From Weizmannia acidilactici (GTDB lineage Bacteria > Bacillota > Bacilli > Bacillales > Bacillaceae_C): 64,000 nt of DNA. Each line of letters opens with the position of its first letter. Position 1 is the stretch's first letter. Under the pieces are notes generated by a model, which saw nothing but the letters and a program-made list of their open reading frames with translations, ran no database searches and was not told where the DNA came from. Location: contig NZ_BKZR01000011.1 in NCBI RefSeq assembly GCF_008974225.1, forward strand, positions 1 to 64,000, read 5' to 3'. The translations under genes were made by a program, and so were the position numbers. Below, one piece after another: positions 16,703-24,845 of the stretch.

Positions 16703-18037
16703 GTGGAATGCACCATTGAAATCCGGCCGCATGATCGTGAACGTGGATCGGCAGAAATGCCGGAAAAGCTTTTGGCATCCCTCCGCATTTCTAATGGTGG
16801 GCATTTCGCACTCCGGTTCGGCGGGAAAACGGTGGACGTTAAAGTAAAAGCAGCAGCTGGGGAAGACGCCATCCTCCTTCTTTCCCGGGAGTACTTTGGA
16901 AGCCTTATGCTCTCGGATCCGCCCACCCGGATGAAAGTCATTTTTCACGAAGGCATGCTGCATCTCGGCCCGGTCATTGCCGTCCTTACAGAAACGGGCA
17001 AAAATGGTCCTTCCGAAAACATCCAAGCGTTTTCCGAAGAACTGCACAGGTTTGTCGAAAAAGAAGGCGGCTGCCTTTATGTTGCGGGCTTGAATGCAAG
17101 TCCCGGCACAGGATACCGGTTTACGGGCACATCATGGTTAAAGGGCAATGTTCCCGCCCCTGACATCGTTTATAATCGTCTCCATGCCAGGCAGACAGAG
17201 AAAAGCCGGCTGTTCCAACAAAAAACGGCAGATTGGAAAGAAAAGGGAATTGATGTTTTTAACTCAAATTATTTAACAAAATGGGAAGTTTACGAATGCT
17301 TGAAAGCAAACCCTTTATTACAAGCTTTTTTGCCCGCAACGTTCCGGTATGAAGCAAGCCTGCTTTCCGAAAAGCTCGATGAATTCGGGGAACTGTACGT
17401 AAAACCGGAAAATGGGAGCCAGGGGCGCGGCATCATCCGGCTCGCCAAAACGAAAAGCGGTTTTCTCCTCGAGCATAATCTCAAAGAAGATGGCGTGCCG
17501 ATCATTTTGCAAAACATGGATGAGGCCGCCATGAAAGCGGAAGCGCTGATCGGGCGGCGCCCTTATATGATCCAGCAGGGCATTCCGCTTGTCAGCCCTG
17601 GCGGTAGAAAAACCGACTTCCGGTTTCTTGCCTTTAAAAGCGGCGCTGCTGATTGGCACATTATCTCCGCGGTTGCAAGAATAGCCGCAGAAAGCGCAAT
17701 GGTATCAAACCTCTCGCAGGGCGGACTTGCGGTAAAACCATTGCCGCTTTTGCTTAGCAATTTCGGTAATAAAAAAGGGACGTTCGTATGGGGATTGATG
17801 CATGAATTGGCGGCAGCAGCCGCAAAAACAATCGACGCCAATGCAGACGGGCATTTCGCGGAACTTGGCATTGACATCGGGGCTGATAGGAACGGCAAAC
17901 CATGGATCATTGAAGCAAATATCAAGCCTTCGAAATCCGCATTCGGACCGGCCCGCGGAATCCGCCCTTCTGTAAAAGCACTATACCATTATTGTTTATT
18001 TTTGTGGACAGAAAGGAGAACGTCACATGCCGGATAA
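16703..18037 (+). CDS. YheC/YheD-type endospore coat-associated ATP-grasp protein, copy 1
   Basis: About 444 residues. GTG 16703 is chosen because GGAGGGG is 6 bases upstream and the sigma-K-like promoter lies between this codon and the earlier in-frame ATG at 16571. An N-terminal family domain (APDIVYNRLHAR, NSNYLTKWEVYECL) is followed by an ATP-grasp domain: LYVKPENGSQGRGI for nucleotide binding, KTDFRFLAF, and the metal-binding C-terminal ELGIDIGAD ... WIIEANIKPS. Relatives are spore-coat associated in B. subtilis; the ligated substrates are unknown. Its end overlaps the next gene by 11 bases. Confidence 0.85.
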   Translation: MECTIEIRPHDRERGSAEMPEKLLASLRISNGGHFALRFGGKTVDVKVKAAAGEDAILLLSREYFGSLMLSDPPTRMKVIFHEGMLHLGPVIAVLTETGKNGPSENIQAFSEELHRFVEKEGGCLYVAGLNASPGTGYRFTGTSWLKGNVPAPDIVYNRLHARQTEKSRLFQQKTADWKEKGIDVFNSNYLTKWEVYECLKANPLLQAFLPATFRYEASLLSEKLDEFGELYVKPENGSQGRGIIRLAKTKSGFLLEHNLKEDGVPIILQNMDEAAMKAEALIGRRPYMIQQGIPLVSPGGRKTDFRFLAFKSGAADWHIISAVARIAAESAMVSNLSQGGLAVKPLPLLLSNFGNKKGTFVWGLMHELAAAAAKTIDANADGHFAELGIDIGADRNGKPWIIEANIKPSKSAFGPARGIRPSVKALYHYCLFLWTERRTSHAG

Positions 18038-19136
18038 ACTTGGCATTCTCACACTAGATCCTGCGGGCCAGCAGGATTATTTTGAACAAATCGCGCAGTA
18101 TTCGCAAAAATATGATGTAGAGCTTTATTTATTTTCTCCGCTTGAAGTCATCCCCGGAACGCAGATGGCAAAGGGCCTGAAATTTAATGCACCAGACGGC
18201 GAATGGAAGGAAGGCGCATTCCCGATTCCCGACTGCCTTTATGACCGGTGTTTTTACGGCGAAGACCAGTTTTCGAAAGATGCCAAAAAAATCGTGTCAT
18301 GGCTGAAAGAACGGATGGACATTACGTTTTTAGGTTACGGGCTTCCAAATAAAGGAATCCTTTATGACCGGTTGAAATTTGATTCCAGAATTTCCCCGTA
18401 TTTGCCGGAAACCGTGAAAGCAACCGGTTCCGATGATGTGTTGCGTGAGCTGAACAAATACCTTTCCGTCATTTTAAAACCGGCGAACGGCGCGCACGGG
18501 TATGCCGTTTATTCCCTCGAAAAAAGGAATGACGCCATTACCGTTAAAACGACGAAAAACGGGAACCTTGTTTCAAAAGATTTTATCAGTCTTGACACCT
18601 TCGAAAGCTGGCTTTTAACGCTCCTTTCCAAACACAACTTTTTGATTCAGGCTAAGCTTGGAAATACCGACCGGAAAAACCGGCCGTTTGACCTCCGCGT
18701 TTTTTTGCAGAAAGATAGAAATGGGCACTGGCGTGAAGTGGCAAGGGGCATCCGGACCGGGGTTGAAAACGGCATTTTGACGAACATGAGCGCGGGTGCC
18801 GTGGTTTCAACATTTGAAACATGGCAGCGGCAGACACCATATTTCAACCATGCCTATATCGAACAGGAAATTGCCGACTTAATGAAACAGTTGCCGCTTG
18901 CGCTTGAAGAAGCTTTCCACCCGCTGTTCGAACTTGGCGTTGATATCATCATTGCGCATGACCAGTCGATCTGGATACTGGATATCAATTCAAAACCGGG
19001 AAGAAAAATGATCGGCCTCCTTTACCCGGAAAAACTCGGGCAAATGTATGAAGCGCCACTTGCATACTGCCGCTTTTTACAGGAAACAGCCATTGGCAAA
19101 GAAGGCAGCAGCCAAACTGCGCCAGCCGGGAAATAA
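18027..19136 (+). CDS. yheC: YheC/YheD-type ATP-grasp protein, copy 2 (YheC-like)
   Basis: 369 residues, the size of B. subtilis YheC. N-terminal MPDKLGILTLDP, family motif PDCLYDRCF, ATP-binding VILKPANGAHGYAVYSL, FDLRVFLQKD, and C-terminal LGVDIIIAHDQSIWILDINSKPG. In the last motif Asp replaces the Glu found in the other copies (EANxKP). It overlaps copy 1 by 11 bases and is followed 64 bases later by copy 3, so one transcript is likely. Confidence 0.85.
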   Translation: MPDKLGILTLDPAGQQDYFEQIAQYSQKYDVELYLFSPLEVIPGTQMAKGLKFNAPDGEWKEGAFPIPDCLYDRCFYGEDQFSKDAKKIVSWLKERMDITFLGYGLPNKGILYDRLKFDSRISPYLPETVKATGSDDVLRELNKYLSVILKPANGAHGYAVYSLEKRNDAITVKTTKNGNLVSKDFISLDTFESWLLTLLSKHNFLIQAKLGNTDRKNRPFDLRVFLQKDRNGHWREVARGIRTGVENGILTNMSAGAVVSTFETWQRQTPYFNHAYIEQEIADLMKQLPLALEEAFHPLFELGVDIIIAHDQSIWILDINSKPGRKMIGLLYPEKLGQMYEAPLAYCRFLQETAIGKEGSSQTAPAGK

Positions 19137-19200
19137 TGTGTAAAAAAGGCTGGGGCGGAATTGGCCGCGCCGTCTTCCATTCGAAATGAGGTGCTTAAAA

Positions 19201-20562
19201 ATGGCAAAAAAATATAAAATCGAGTTTTTTGACGAATCCGCCTCAATCCTCTACACCCCTTCAACCCTTGCTTTGCCAAAAAATATAAACAAAGCAGCTT
19301 TCGGTTCAAAAATCGTGCGGGCAAAAATTGAACCCCACCCGAACGGTCGCACCGTTTTTGCCGCCAGTACCGGTCTCGCGAACGAATTGCACATGCCAGC
19401 GTTTTTAACAGACATCCATTGTTTTCAAAGCAACCACATGCTATTGCTCGGGCCGCTCGTCGGTATTTTTACATCCGGCTTCACGCCTTTTGAAACCCGG
19501 CCGGCCGGGGCAAGGAGTAATATGTTTGCAAAGCTGCTGTCCGCCCAATCTGCTGCGGGAGTCGTGCCGTTCTTGTTTGGGGAAAAGCATATCGATTGGG
19601 AGCAGGGGTTCATCAACGGGTTTTTTTACGGAAAAGGTGGCTGGGAAAGCCGCACCGTCCCGTTTCCAAATGCAATTTATGACCGACTGCCGAACCGGAA
19701 AAGCGAGAAACTGAAAAATTCGCGGGAAGTCAAAGAAAAATTGGAGAAAGAATACTTTATCCCTTGGTATAATCCGGGATTTTTCAATAAGCTGGAGATC
19801 CACGAACAGCTGTTCCAGGACGTGTGGGCAAGCCGCTATTTGCCGGAAACCCACCCCCTTACATCATTCCACCAAATTGAGCGGATGCTGGCCGATTACG
19901 GGATGGTATACATTAAGCCAATGAACGGGAGCCTCGGCCTCGGCGTACACCAAATTCTTTATGACCGTGCATCCGGGGCGTATTTTTGCAGATACCGCAA
20001 TACTTGCAACCGTTTGTTAAAATTTGGGCGCTTGGAAACGCTAATGAACCATGTTTTTTCAAAAAAACAGTGGGACCGCCTGATCGTCCAGCAGGGAATT
20101 TTCCTGATCACCGATAACGGGCGGCCGGTGGATTTCCGTATTCATACGAATAAAGACGAGGAAGGAAATTGGCATGTGACAGCGGTTGCAGCGAAAGTTG
20201 CCGGCCCGGGAAGCCCGACGACTCATATAAAAAACGGCGGTGAAGTAAAAACACTGGACGAGATTGCCGAAAACGAGGAGCAGCGAAAAAACTACCGGGA
20301 CGTGCTTTCGGAAGCGGCGCTGGAACTGGCGCGTGCGATTGATGAACATATCGACGGCATCATTGCGGAAATCGGTTTTGACCTTGGGATCGGAACGGAT
20401 GGCAAAGTGTGGCTGTTTGAGGCGAATTCAAAGCCCGGCCGCTCTATTTTTTCAAATCCTTCGTTGAAGGAATGCGATTTGCTGACGCGAAAAATGAGCT
20501 TATCATTTGCTGTTTATTTAACGGAACGGCAGGTGGAAGCGCCCGGGGAAATGTTCCCATGA
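19201..20562 (+). CDS. yheD: YheC/YheD-type ATP-grasp protein, copy 3 (YheD-like)
   Basis: 453 residues, the size of B. subtilis YheD. Start MAKKYKIEFFD with GAGGTG upstream. Motifs: PNAIYDRLPNRK, YIKPMNGSLGLGVHQI (ATP binding), VDFRIHTNKDE, EIGFDLGIGTDGKVWLFEANSKPGRS (metal binding). The stop overlaps the start of copy 4 (ATGA), indicating coupled translation. Confidence 0.88.
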   Translation: MAKKYKIEFFDESASILYTPSTLALPKNINKAAFGSKIVRAKIEPHPNGRTVFAASTGLANELHMPAFLTDIHCFQSNHMLLLGPLVGIFTSGFTPFETRPAGARSNMFAKLLSAQSAAGVVPFLFGEKHIDWEQGFINGFFYGKGGWESRTVPFPNAIYDRLPNRKSEKLKNSREVKEKLEKEYFIPWYNPGFFNKLEIHEQLFQDVWASRYLPETHPLTSFHQIERMLADYGMVYIKPMNGSLGLGVHQILYDRASGAYFCRYRNTCNRLLKFGRLETLMNHVFSKKQWDRLIVQQGIFLITDNGRPVDFRIHTNKDEEGNWHVTAVAAKVAGPGSPTTHIKNGGEVKTLDEIAENEEQRKNYRDVLSEAALELARAIDEHIDGIIAEIGFDLGIGTDGKVWLFEANSKPGRSIFSNPSLKECDLLTRKMSLSFAVYLTERQVEAPGEMFP

Positions 20563-21749
20563 CAGTCGTCTATTTTGACCGTTCCAAAAAAATTTTTGCA
20601 AGGCGGCAAAAAACCCCGCTTTTTTGGGGGAAGGACAAAGAACTTCTTCCTTTTTCAGGCCAACTAAACAGGGAATGCAGTTTCCGCCTTGTCTTAAAAG
20701 GCGAAGCAGCCGGCCCGATTATCGGCATATTGGCTACAAAATCGCAAAAGGGGGTGATTTCAGGCAGCCGGGATTTTTATATCCGTATCCAGCAAAAACT
20801 GCAGGAAAAAGCGGGGGGCCTTTCTTTTTTATTCAGCTTGGAAGACATCCGGGGGGAAACCATCAACGGCCTTTTTTGGGATACAGGAAATGGAAAATGG
20901 CTGCGTGCCATTTTTCCCCTTCCAGATACAGTCTACAACCGCATCTCTTCGCGGGAAGAGGAATTGGCGGAAAGTTTTCTTCAGTTTTCCGCCCTGCTCA
21001 AGCAAAAGGGCATCCCTTTTTTCAACCCGCATTTTTTAAATAAATATCATTTGTACGAAACACTGCTGCAGCAGCCGGAGATTGCCCCTTTTCTTCCGGA
21101 AACGGTGCAGGTTACGGATCAGAATCATTTTTACTGCTTTCTAGAGCAGCACCGCGATGTGTATGTAAAACCTGCTGCCCGCTCGCAAGGTTACGGAATC
21201 AGGCGCGTTATTCAGCATGAAAATGGGCAGTTTGAATACGCATGCCCCTATTCGAGCCGGAAATTTACTGATTTCGCGGCAGTATGGTGGGAAATTGGAA
21301 AGCTCCTTGAAAAAGAGGCTTACCTTGCCCAAAAAACTGTGCAGACTGTGCCTCTTGAAGGAAAAAAATACGACTACCGCGTCCACGCCCATTTTAACGG
21401 AAAACAGTACGAGGTGACAGGCGTCGGCATACGGTTGGCCCGCCCCGGGGGGATCACCACCCATACAGCAAAAGGCGGAGAAGCCGCACCGCTTCCGCCC
21501 GGCGCCAACACCAGCATTGTCAAGGAGATCACGCCGCTTATTGCGGCATGCGGCACGGCTTTATCAAAAGCATACGGTTTTTTCGGAGAATTCACCGCCG
21601 ATATCGCGCCCGGGCTTGACGGAAGTCTTTACCTGTTTGAATTGAATGCCAAACCGATGGAATTTGATGAACCGGAAATAGAAGAGAAAAAAACGGAAAA
21701 ACTTGTAGATTTGTTTTATATGCTTTCGGGATATGGGCCGGATGATTAA
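20559..21749 (+). CDS. YheC/YheD-type ATP-grasp protein, copy 4
   Basis: 396 residues from ATG 20559 (MTVVYFDRSKKIF), overlapping copy 3 by 4 bases. Family motif PDTVYNRISSREEE, ATP-binding YVKPAARSQGYGIRRV, KYDYRVHAHF, and ADIAPGLDGSLYLFELNAKPME. The glycine loop differs from the other copies (PAARSQG in place of P-x-N-G-S-x-G), so nucleotide binding may be altered. Last gene of the array; no T-rich terminator is evident before the next gene. Confidence 0.83.
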   Translation: MTVVYFDRSKKIFARRQKTPLFWGKDKELLPFSGQLNRECSFRLVLKGEAAGPIIGILATKSQKGVISGSRDFYIRIQQKLQEKAGGLSFLFSLEDIRGETINGLFWDTGNGKWLRAIFPLPDTVYNRISSREEELAESFLQFSALLKQKGIPFFNPHFLNKYHLYETLLQQPEIAPFLPETVQVTDQNHFYCFLEQHRDVYVKPAARSQGYGIRRVIQHENGQFEYACPYSSRKFTDFAAVWWEIGKLLEKEAYLAQKTVQTVPLEGKKYDYRVHAHFNGKQYEVTGVGIRLARPGGITTHTAKGGEAAPLPPGANTSIVKEITPLIAACGTALSKAYGFFGEFTADIAPGLDGSLYLFELNAKPMEFDEPEIEEKKTEKLVDLFYMLSGYGPDD

Positions 21750-21905
21750 CCGCTCCGGCACCATTCTCCCCCGGAATTCTTCCCCTGCCCCTTTTTGTCC
21801 TGGTTCTCTGACTGCTTCCAATCTTCCCGATTGAAACCATTTCCCGTTTTACAAAAATTGATTAAAATAGACTATATTCGATCAAGATATAGGGGGATCC
21901 GACAA

Positions 21906-22793
21906 ATGCTGGAAAGATTAAAAGCGCGTTATCCGAACGCCTGCTGTGCAGATGCCCCGATACCGATGAAACATATGGTTTGGTTTTGGCTGGAAGAAGA
22001 AAACCAGTATATAGGAATCGATCCCGGGGAACTGACCCGTGAAGAAATGCTTCTTCTTAAAACGGTTTTCCCAAAATTTTACGAAGAACAAGCTTTATTT
22101 GGCGAAGAGGCTTCCAAATGGTATGAATATCTTTTTTTGCCTGAAGCGCAGGCTCCTATTGAAAATGAAAATGCGATGTACCGCATCACCCAATTTTCCA
22201 TTGCAAAAGAGGTGACGGACAGTTCCGAAGTCCAGGAAGCCTTAAAAAATATGTATGTGCACAATGTCACGGTTGCCATGATAAACAAGCGTGAGGGCAT
22301 CATTATTGAAGAAAAAAATCAAACAGCGGCTGCTGAAGACGATCTGCAAGCTTCCATCCATGCATTCGAAAGCGATTTTTATATCCCGATTTCGCTGTAT
22401 TTGGGGGAATTTAAGACAGTAAAAACGATCAAACCGTATTTCCGGCTCGAGCAGCAGCTTTTTGAATTTGCCCTCAGCCGTCATAAAAAACCCGCTCTAT
22501 ATACGATGCATTCCGTGCTTCCCCTTTATTTGCTGGAGCATATGCCTGAAGGTGAAAAGAAGCTTCTGTTCGAATCACTGCTTGAAATCTTTAAAGAGGA
22601 CCGGGATATGCTGCAAACGGTCAAACTGTACCTGGAAAACTTTACAAATGCCAGTCTGACGGCAAAACAGCTGTTTATCCACCGTAATTCCCTGCAGTAC
22701 CGTATTGAAAAATTTGAAGAAAAATCGGGCCTGAATTTAAAAAATTTTACAAGCGCCATGCTCGCATACCTTGCATGCCTGCAAATCCAATAA
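21906..22793 (+). CDS. yxkF: PucR/CdaR-type transcriptional regulator (YxkF-like)
   Basis: 295 residues. The C-terminal HTH of the PucR class is clear (ASLTAKQLFIHRNSLQYRIEKFEEKSGLN). The N-terminal sensing region is divergent. ATG 21906 follows AGGGGGAT by 7 bases. It sits directly before msmX, the same arrangement as yxkF-msmX in B. subtilis, so a role in sugar-transport control is plausible but not shown. Confidence 0.8.
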   Translation: MLERLKARYPNACCADAPIPMKHMVWFWLEEENQYIGIDPGELTREEMLLLKTVFPKFYEEQALFGEEASKWYEYLFLPEAQAPIENENAMYRITQFSIAKEVTDSSEVQEALKNMYVHNVTVAMINKREGIIIEEKNQTAAAEDDLQASIHAFESDFYIPISLYLGEFKTVKTIKPYFRLEQQLFEFALSRHKKPALYTMHSVLPLYLLEHMPEGEKKLLFESLLEIFKEDRDMLQTVKLYLENFTNASLTAKQLFIHRNSLQYRIEKFEEKSGLNLKNFTSAMLAYLACLQIQ

Positions 22794-22799
22794 CAGAAA

Positions 22800-22848
22800 A
22801 TGGGCAAGGTGCCGAAAATGTTTTCAAAATTTTGTGCACCTTGCCCAT
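22800..22848 (+). terminator. Large hairpin between yxkF and msmX
   Basis: Perfect 13-bp stem ATGGGCAAGGTGC (22800-22812) / GCACCTTGCCCAT (22836-22848), extended inward by A/T pairs. There is no long T-run after it, so it may be a weak terminator, attenuator or mRNA-stability element rather than a complete stop. Confidence 0.55.
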
Positions 22849-22907
22849 AACTTATTGAAAAGGCTTTCTTTATAATAAAGGTAACAAATTGAAGGAGGCT
22901 TTTGACA

Positions 22908-24002
22908 ATGACTGAACTGGTACTTGACCATATTTATAAAATTTACGACAATAACGTGACGGCTGTGTCCGACTTTAATTTACATATTAAGGATAAGGAG
23001 TTTATCGTATTTGTCGGGCCATCCGGTTGCGGAAAATCAACGACGTTAAGGATGATCGCAGGGCTTGAAGAAATTTCAAAAGGCGATTTGTACATGGACG
23101 GTAAAAAGGTCAATGATGTGGCGCCGAAAGACCGGGATATTGCAATGGTGTTCCAAAACTATGCACTTTATCCGCATATGACCGTTTATGATAATATGGC
23201 CTTCGGGCTGAAACTGCGTAAAGTGCCGAAAGCGGAAATTGACAAACGGGTACATGAAGCAGCGAAAATCCTCGGGCTGGAAGAGTATTTAAAGCGGAAA
23301 CCGAAAGCGTTATCAGGCGGGCAAAGGCAAAGGGTTGCGCTTGGACGTGCGATTGTGCGCGATGCGAAAGTCTTCCTGATGGACGAGCCGTTGTCCAACC
23401 TGGACGCGAAACTGCGTGTACAGATGCGTGCCGAAATTGCGCGGCTCCATCAGCGTCTGCAAACGACCACGATTTATGTCACCCACGACCAAACAGAAGC
23501 GATGACGATGGCCTCAAGAATTGTAGTCATGAAAGACGGTGTCATCCAGCAGGTCGGAACGCCGCGCGAAGTATACGATACACCTGCAAACCTGTTTGTC
23601 GCCGGCTTTATTGGTTCACCGGCCATGAACTTTTTCCGCGGCAAAATGGATAACGGCAAATTCCATTTGAACGGCTCCGTTCAAATTGATGTTCCCGAAG
23701 GCAAAATGAAACACTTGAAAGACTATGTCGGTAAAGAAGTCATTCTCGGCATCCGTCCTGAAGACATTCACGACGAACCTGTCTTTATTGAGGCGGTCCC
23801 GGGTGCTTCCATCCGTGCTGTCATTGAAGTTTCCGAACTGCACGGCGCCGAAACGATGCTTTATTCGAACATTAACGGCCAAGATTTTATTTCCCGGATT
23901 GATTCAAGAACCATTGTTAAACCCGGCGATGAGATCACCCTCGGTCTTGATATGAATAAATCCCATTTCTTTGATGCTGAAACTGAATTGAGAATCGGTT
24001 AA
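22908..24002 (+). CDS. msmX: Multi-sugar ABC transporter ATPase MsmX
   Basis: 364 residues. Walker A GPSGCGKSTTLR, Q-loop VFQNYALYPHMTV, signature LSGGQRQRVALGRA, Walker B VFLMDEPLSNLDA, H-loop YVTHDQTEAM, then a C-terminal TOBE/OB domain (LGIRPEDIHDEP). MsmX energises several carbohydrate importers whose permeases are encoded elsewhere. The GAAGGAGG site selects ATG 22908 over the TTG two codons earlier. Confidence 0.95.
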   Translation: MTELVLDHIYKIYDNNVTAVSDFNLHIKDKEFIVFVGPSGCGKSTTLRMIAGLEEISKGDLYMDGKKVNDVAPKDRDIAMVFQNYALYPHMTVYDNMAFGLKLRKVPKAEIDKRVHEAAKILGLEEYLKRKPKALSGGQRQRVALGRAIVRDAKVFLMDEPLSNLDAKLRVQMRAEIARLHQRLQTTTIYVTHDQTEAMTMASRIVVMKDGVIQQVGTPREVYDTPANLFVAGFIGSPAMNFFRGKMDNGKFHLNGSVQIDVPEGKMKHLKDYVGKEVILGIRPEDIHDEPVFIEAVPGASIRAVIEVSELHGAETMLYSNINGQDFISRIDSRTIVKPGDEITLGLDMNKSHFFDAETELRIG

Positions 24003-24009
24003 TGCCCTA

Positions 24010-24039
24010 AAAGCCAGCCGTCTGATTGCGGCTGGCTTT
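24010..24039. terminator. Bidirectional terminator between msmX and the zinc-ribbon gene
   Basis: Perfect stem AAAGCCAGCCG / CGGCTGGCTTT. It overlaps the stop of the convergent minus-strand gene. Confidence 0.85.
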
Positions 24040-24289
24040 AAACTTTTCTATATGCGATTTCTTTCTTTTCTTCATAGCCGCAGTGCACACAATAGTAAAG
24101 ATGGACGCACGTTTCTTTTTTTGTGCTGGCAGGGTCGCCATCCTCAAGCTTTTCCAAATCAATCTCCATATACGGGCTGTAATCATCAAAATAATCATAC
24201 AGCTTTCCGCCGTCCGCCAGCGCTTTCCGGCAATTCGGACACTCCTCCTGCAATTCACCCAGCCCATTGCATATCAGGCAAATTTTCAT
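24038..24289 (-). CDS. Small zinc-ribbon-like protein, unknown function
   Basis: 83 residues from MKICLICNGLGE. Three CxxC pairs (CLIC, CPNC, CVHC) suggest zinc binding. The middle is acidic (YDYFDDYSPYMEIDLEKLED). No membrane segment. The ribosome site is weak (GGTGAA), and an upstream in-frame start at 24304 is also possible. Family not recognised beyond the Cys pattern. Confidence 0.65.
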   Translation of the reverse strand: MKICLICNGLGELQEECPNCRKALADGGKLYDYFDDYSPYMEIDLEKLEDGDPASTKKETCVHLYYCVHCGYEEKKEIAYRKV

Positions 24290-24434
24290 CTTGTTCACCA
24301 ACATTCCCGGACATTCTTAGGGGCTGTGTTATATTTGTTAACCACGGAAACAGCCCATGTTTCAATTTTAAAATGTACGGAAAACCAAAAGCTTATTCAA
24401 AGGGTGGTACCTAATTTTTACCAGTACGAAAAAA

Positions 24435-24463
24435 GAATAACTGCACCGCAATTCCGCATAATA
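24435..24463 (+). promoter_or_regulatory. Sigma-G promoter for the SASP gene
   Basis: GAATA (24435-24439), 17 bases, CATAATA (24457-24463), matching the forespore sigma-G pattern GHATR-N17/18-CATWHTA. Transcription should begin near 24470. Confidence 0.7.
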
Positions 24464-24488
24464 CATAGTACATAGAACAAGTTCCCGC

Positions 24489-24555
24489 TGGGTTAAACCG
24501 AGAAGGTGGCGGGCGAACAGTCCGCTTGCTGGTGCAATTCCAGCCGACCCAACCA
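24489..24555 (+). ncRNA. tRNA-like cloverleaf in the SASP mRNA leader (candidate)
   Basis: In order: an acceptor-like stem TGGGTT(A) / (C)GACCCA with five Watson-Crick pairs, one G-U and one mismatch; a 3-bp arm ACC/GGT; a 5-bp arm GCGGG/TCCGC with a 7-base loop CGAACAG; a 5-bp arm GCTGG/CCAGC with a 7-base loop TGCAATT; then A-CCA. Arm sizes of the third and fourth stems and the 3' ACCA match tRNA. The D-like loop is too short, the variable region is only 2 bases and position 33 is G rather than U, so this is not a normal tRNA. It lies between the sigma-G promoter and the SASP start. Confidence 0.4.
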
Positions 24556-24584
24556 TAAACCATACAACGAGGAGATGACACCTT

Positions 24585-24791
24585 ATGGCAAACAACAATA
24601 GTTCAAACCAATTGTTAGTAGATGGAGCTGAACAAGCGCTTGAGCAAATGAAATATGAAATTGCGCAGGAATTTGGCGTGAAACTCGGCGCAGATACAAC
24701 TTCCCGCGCGAACGGGTCTGTCGGGGGAGAAATTACGAAACGCCTTGTCCAAATGGCCGAACAGCAGCTTGGCGGCACTATCCATCACTGA
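24585..24791 (+). CDS. Alpha/beta-type small acid-soluble spore protein
   Basis: 68 residues. Both conserved blocks are present: MKYEIAQEFGVKLGADTTSR, which includes the germination protease cleavage region (YEIAQEFGV), and SVGGEITKRLVQMAEQQL. These proteins coat and protect DNA in the dormant spore and are digested at germination. GAGGAG lies 10-15 bases upstream of the ATG. Forespore sigma-G expression is supported by the promoter. Which paralogue it corresponds to cannot be decided. Confidence 0.96.
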   Translation: MANNNSSNQLLVDGAEQALEQMKYEIAQEFGVKLGADTTSRANGSVGGEITKRLVQMAEQQLGGTIHH

Positions 24792-24815
24792 CAATCTTAA
24801 TAAAGAATGGATAAA

Positions 24816-24840
24816 AAGGGAGTCCTGCGCCTCCCTTCTT
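24816..24840. terminator. Bidirectional terminator between the SASP gene and fumC
   Basis: AAGGGAG / CTCCCTT stem with flanking A-rich left and T-rich right sides. Confidence 0.7.
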
Positions 24841-24845
24841 CGATG

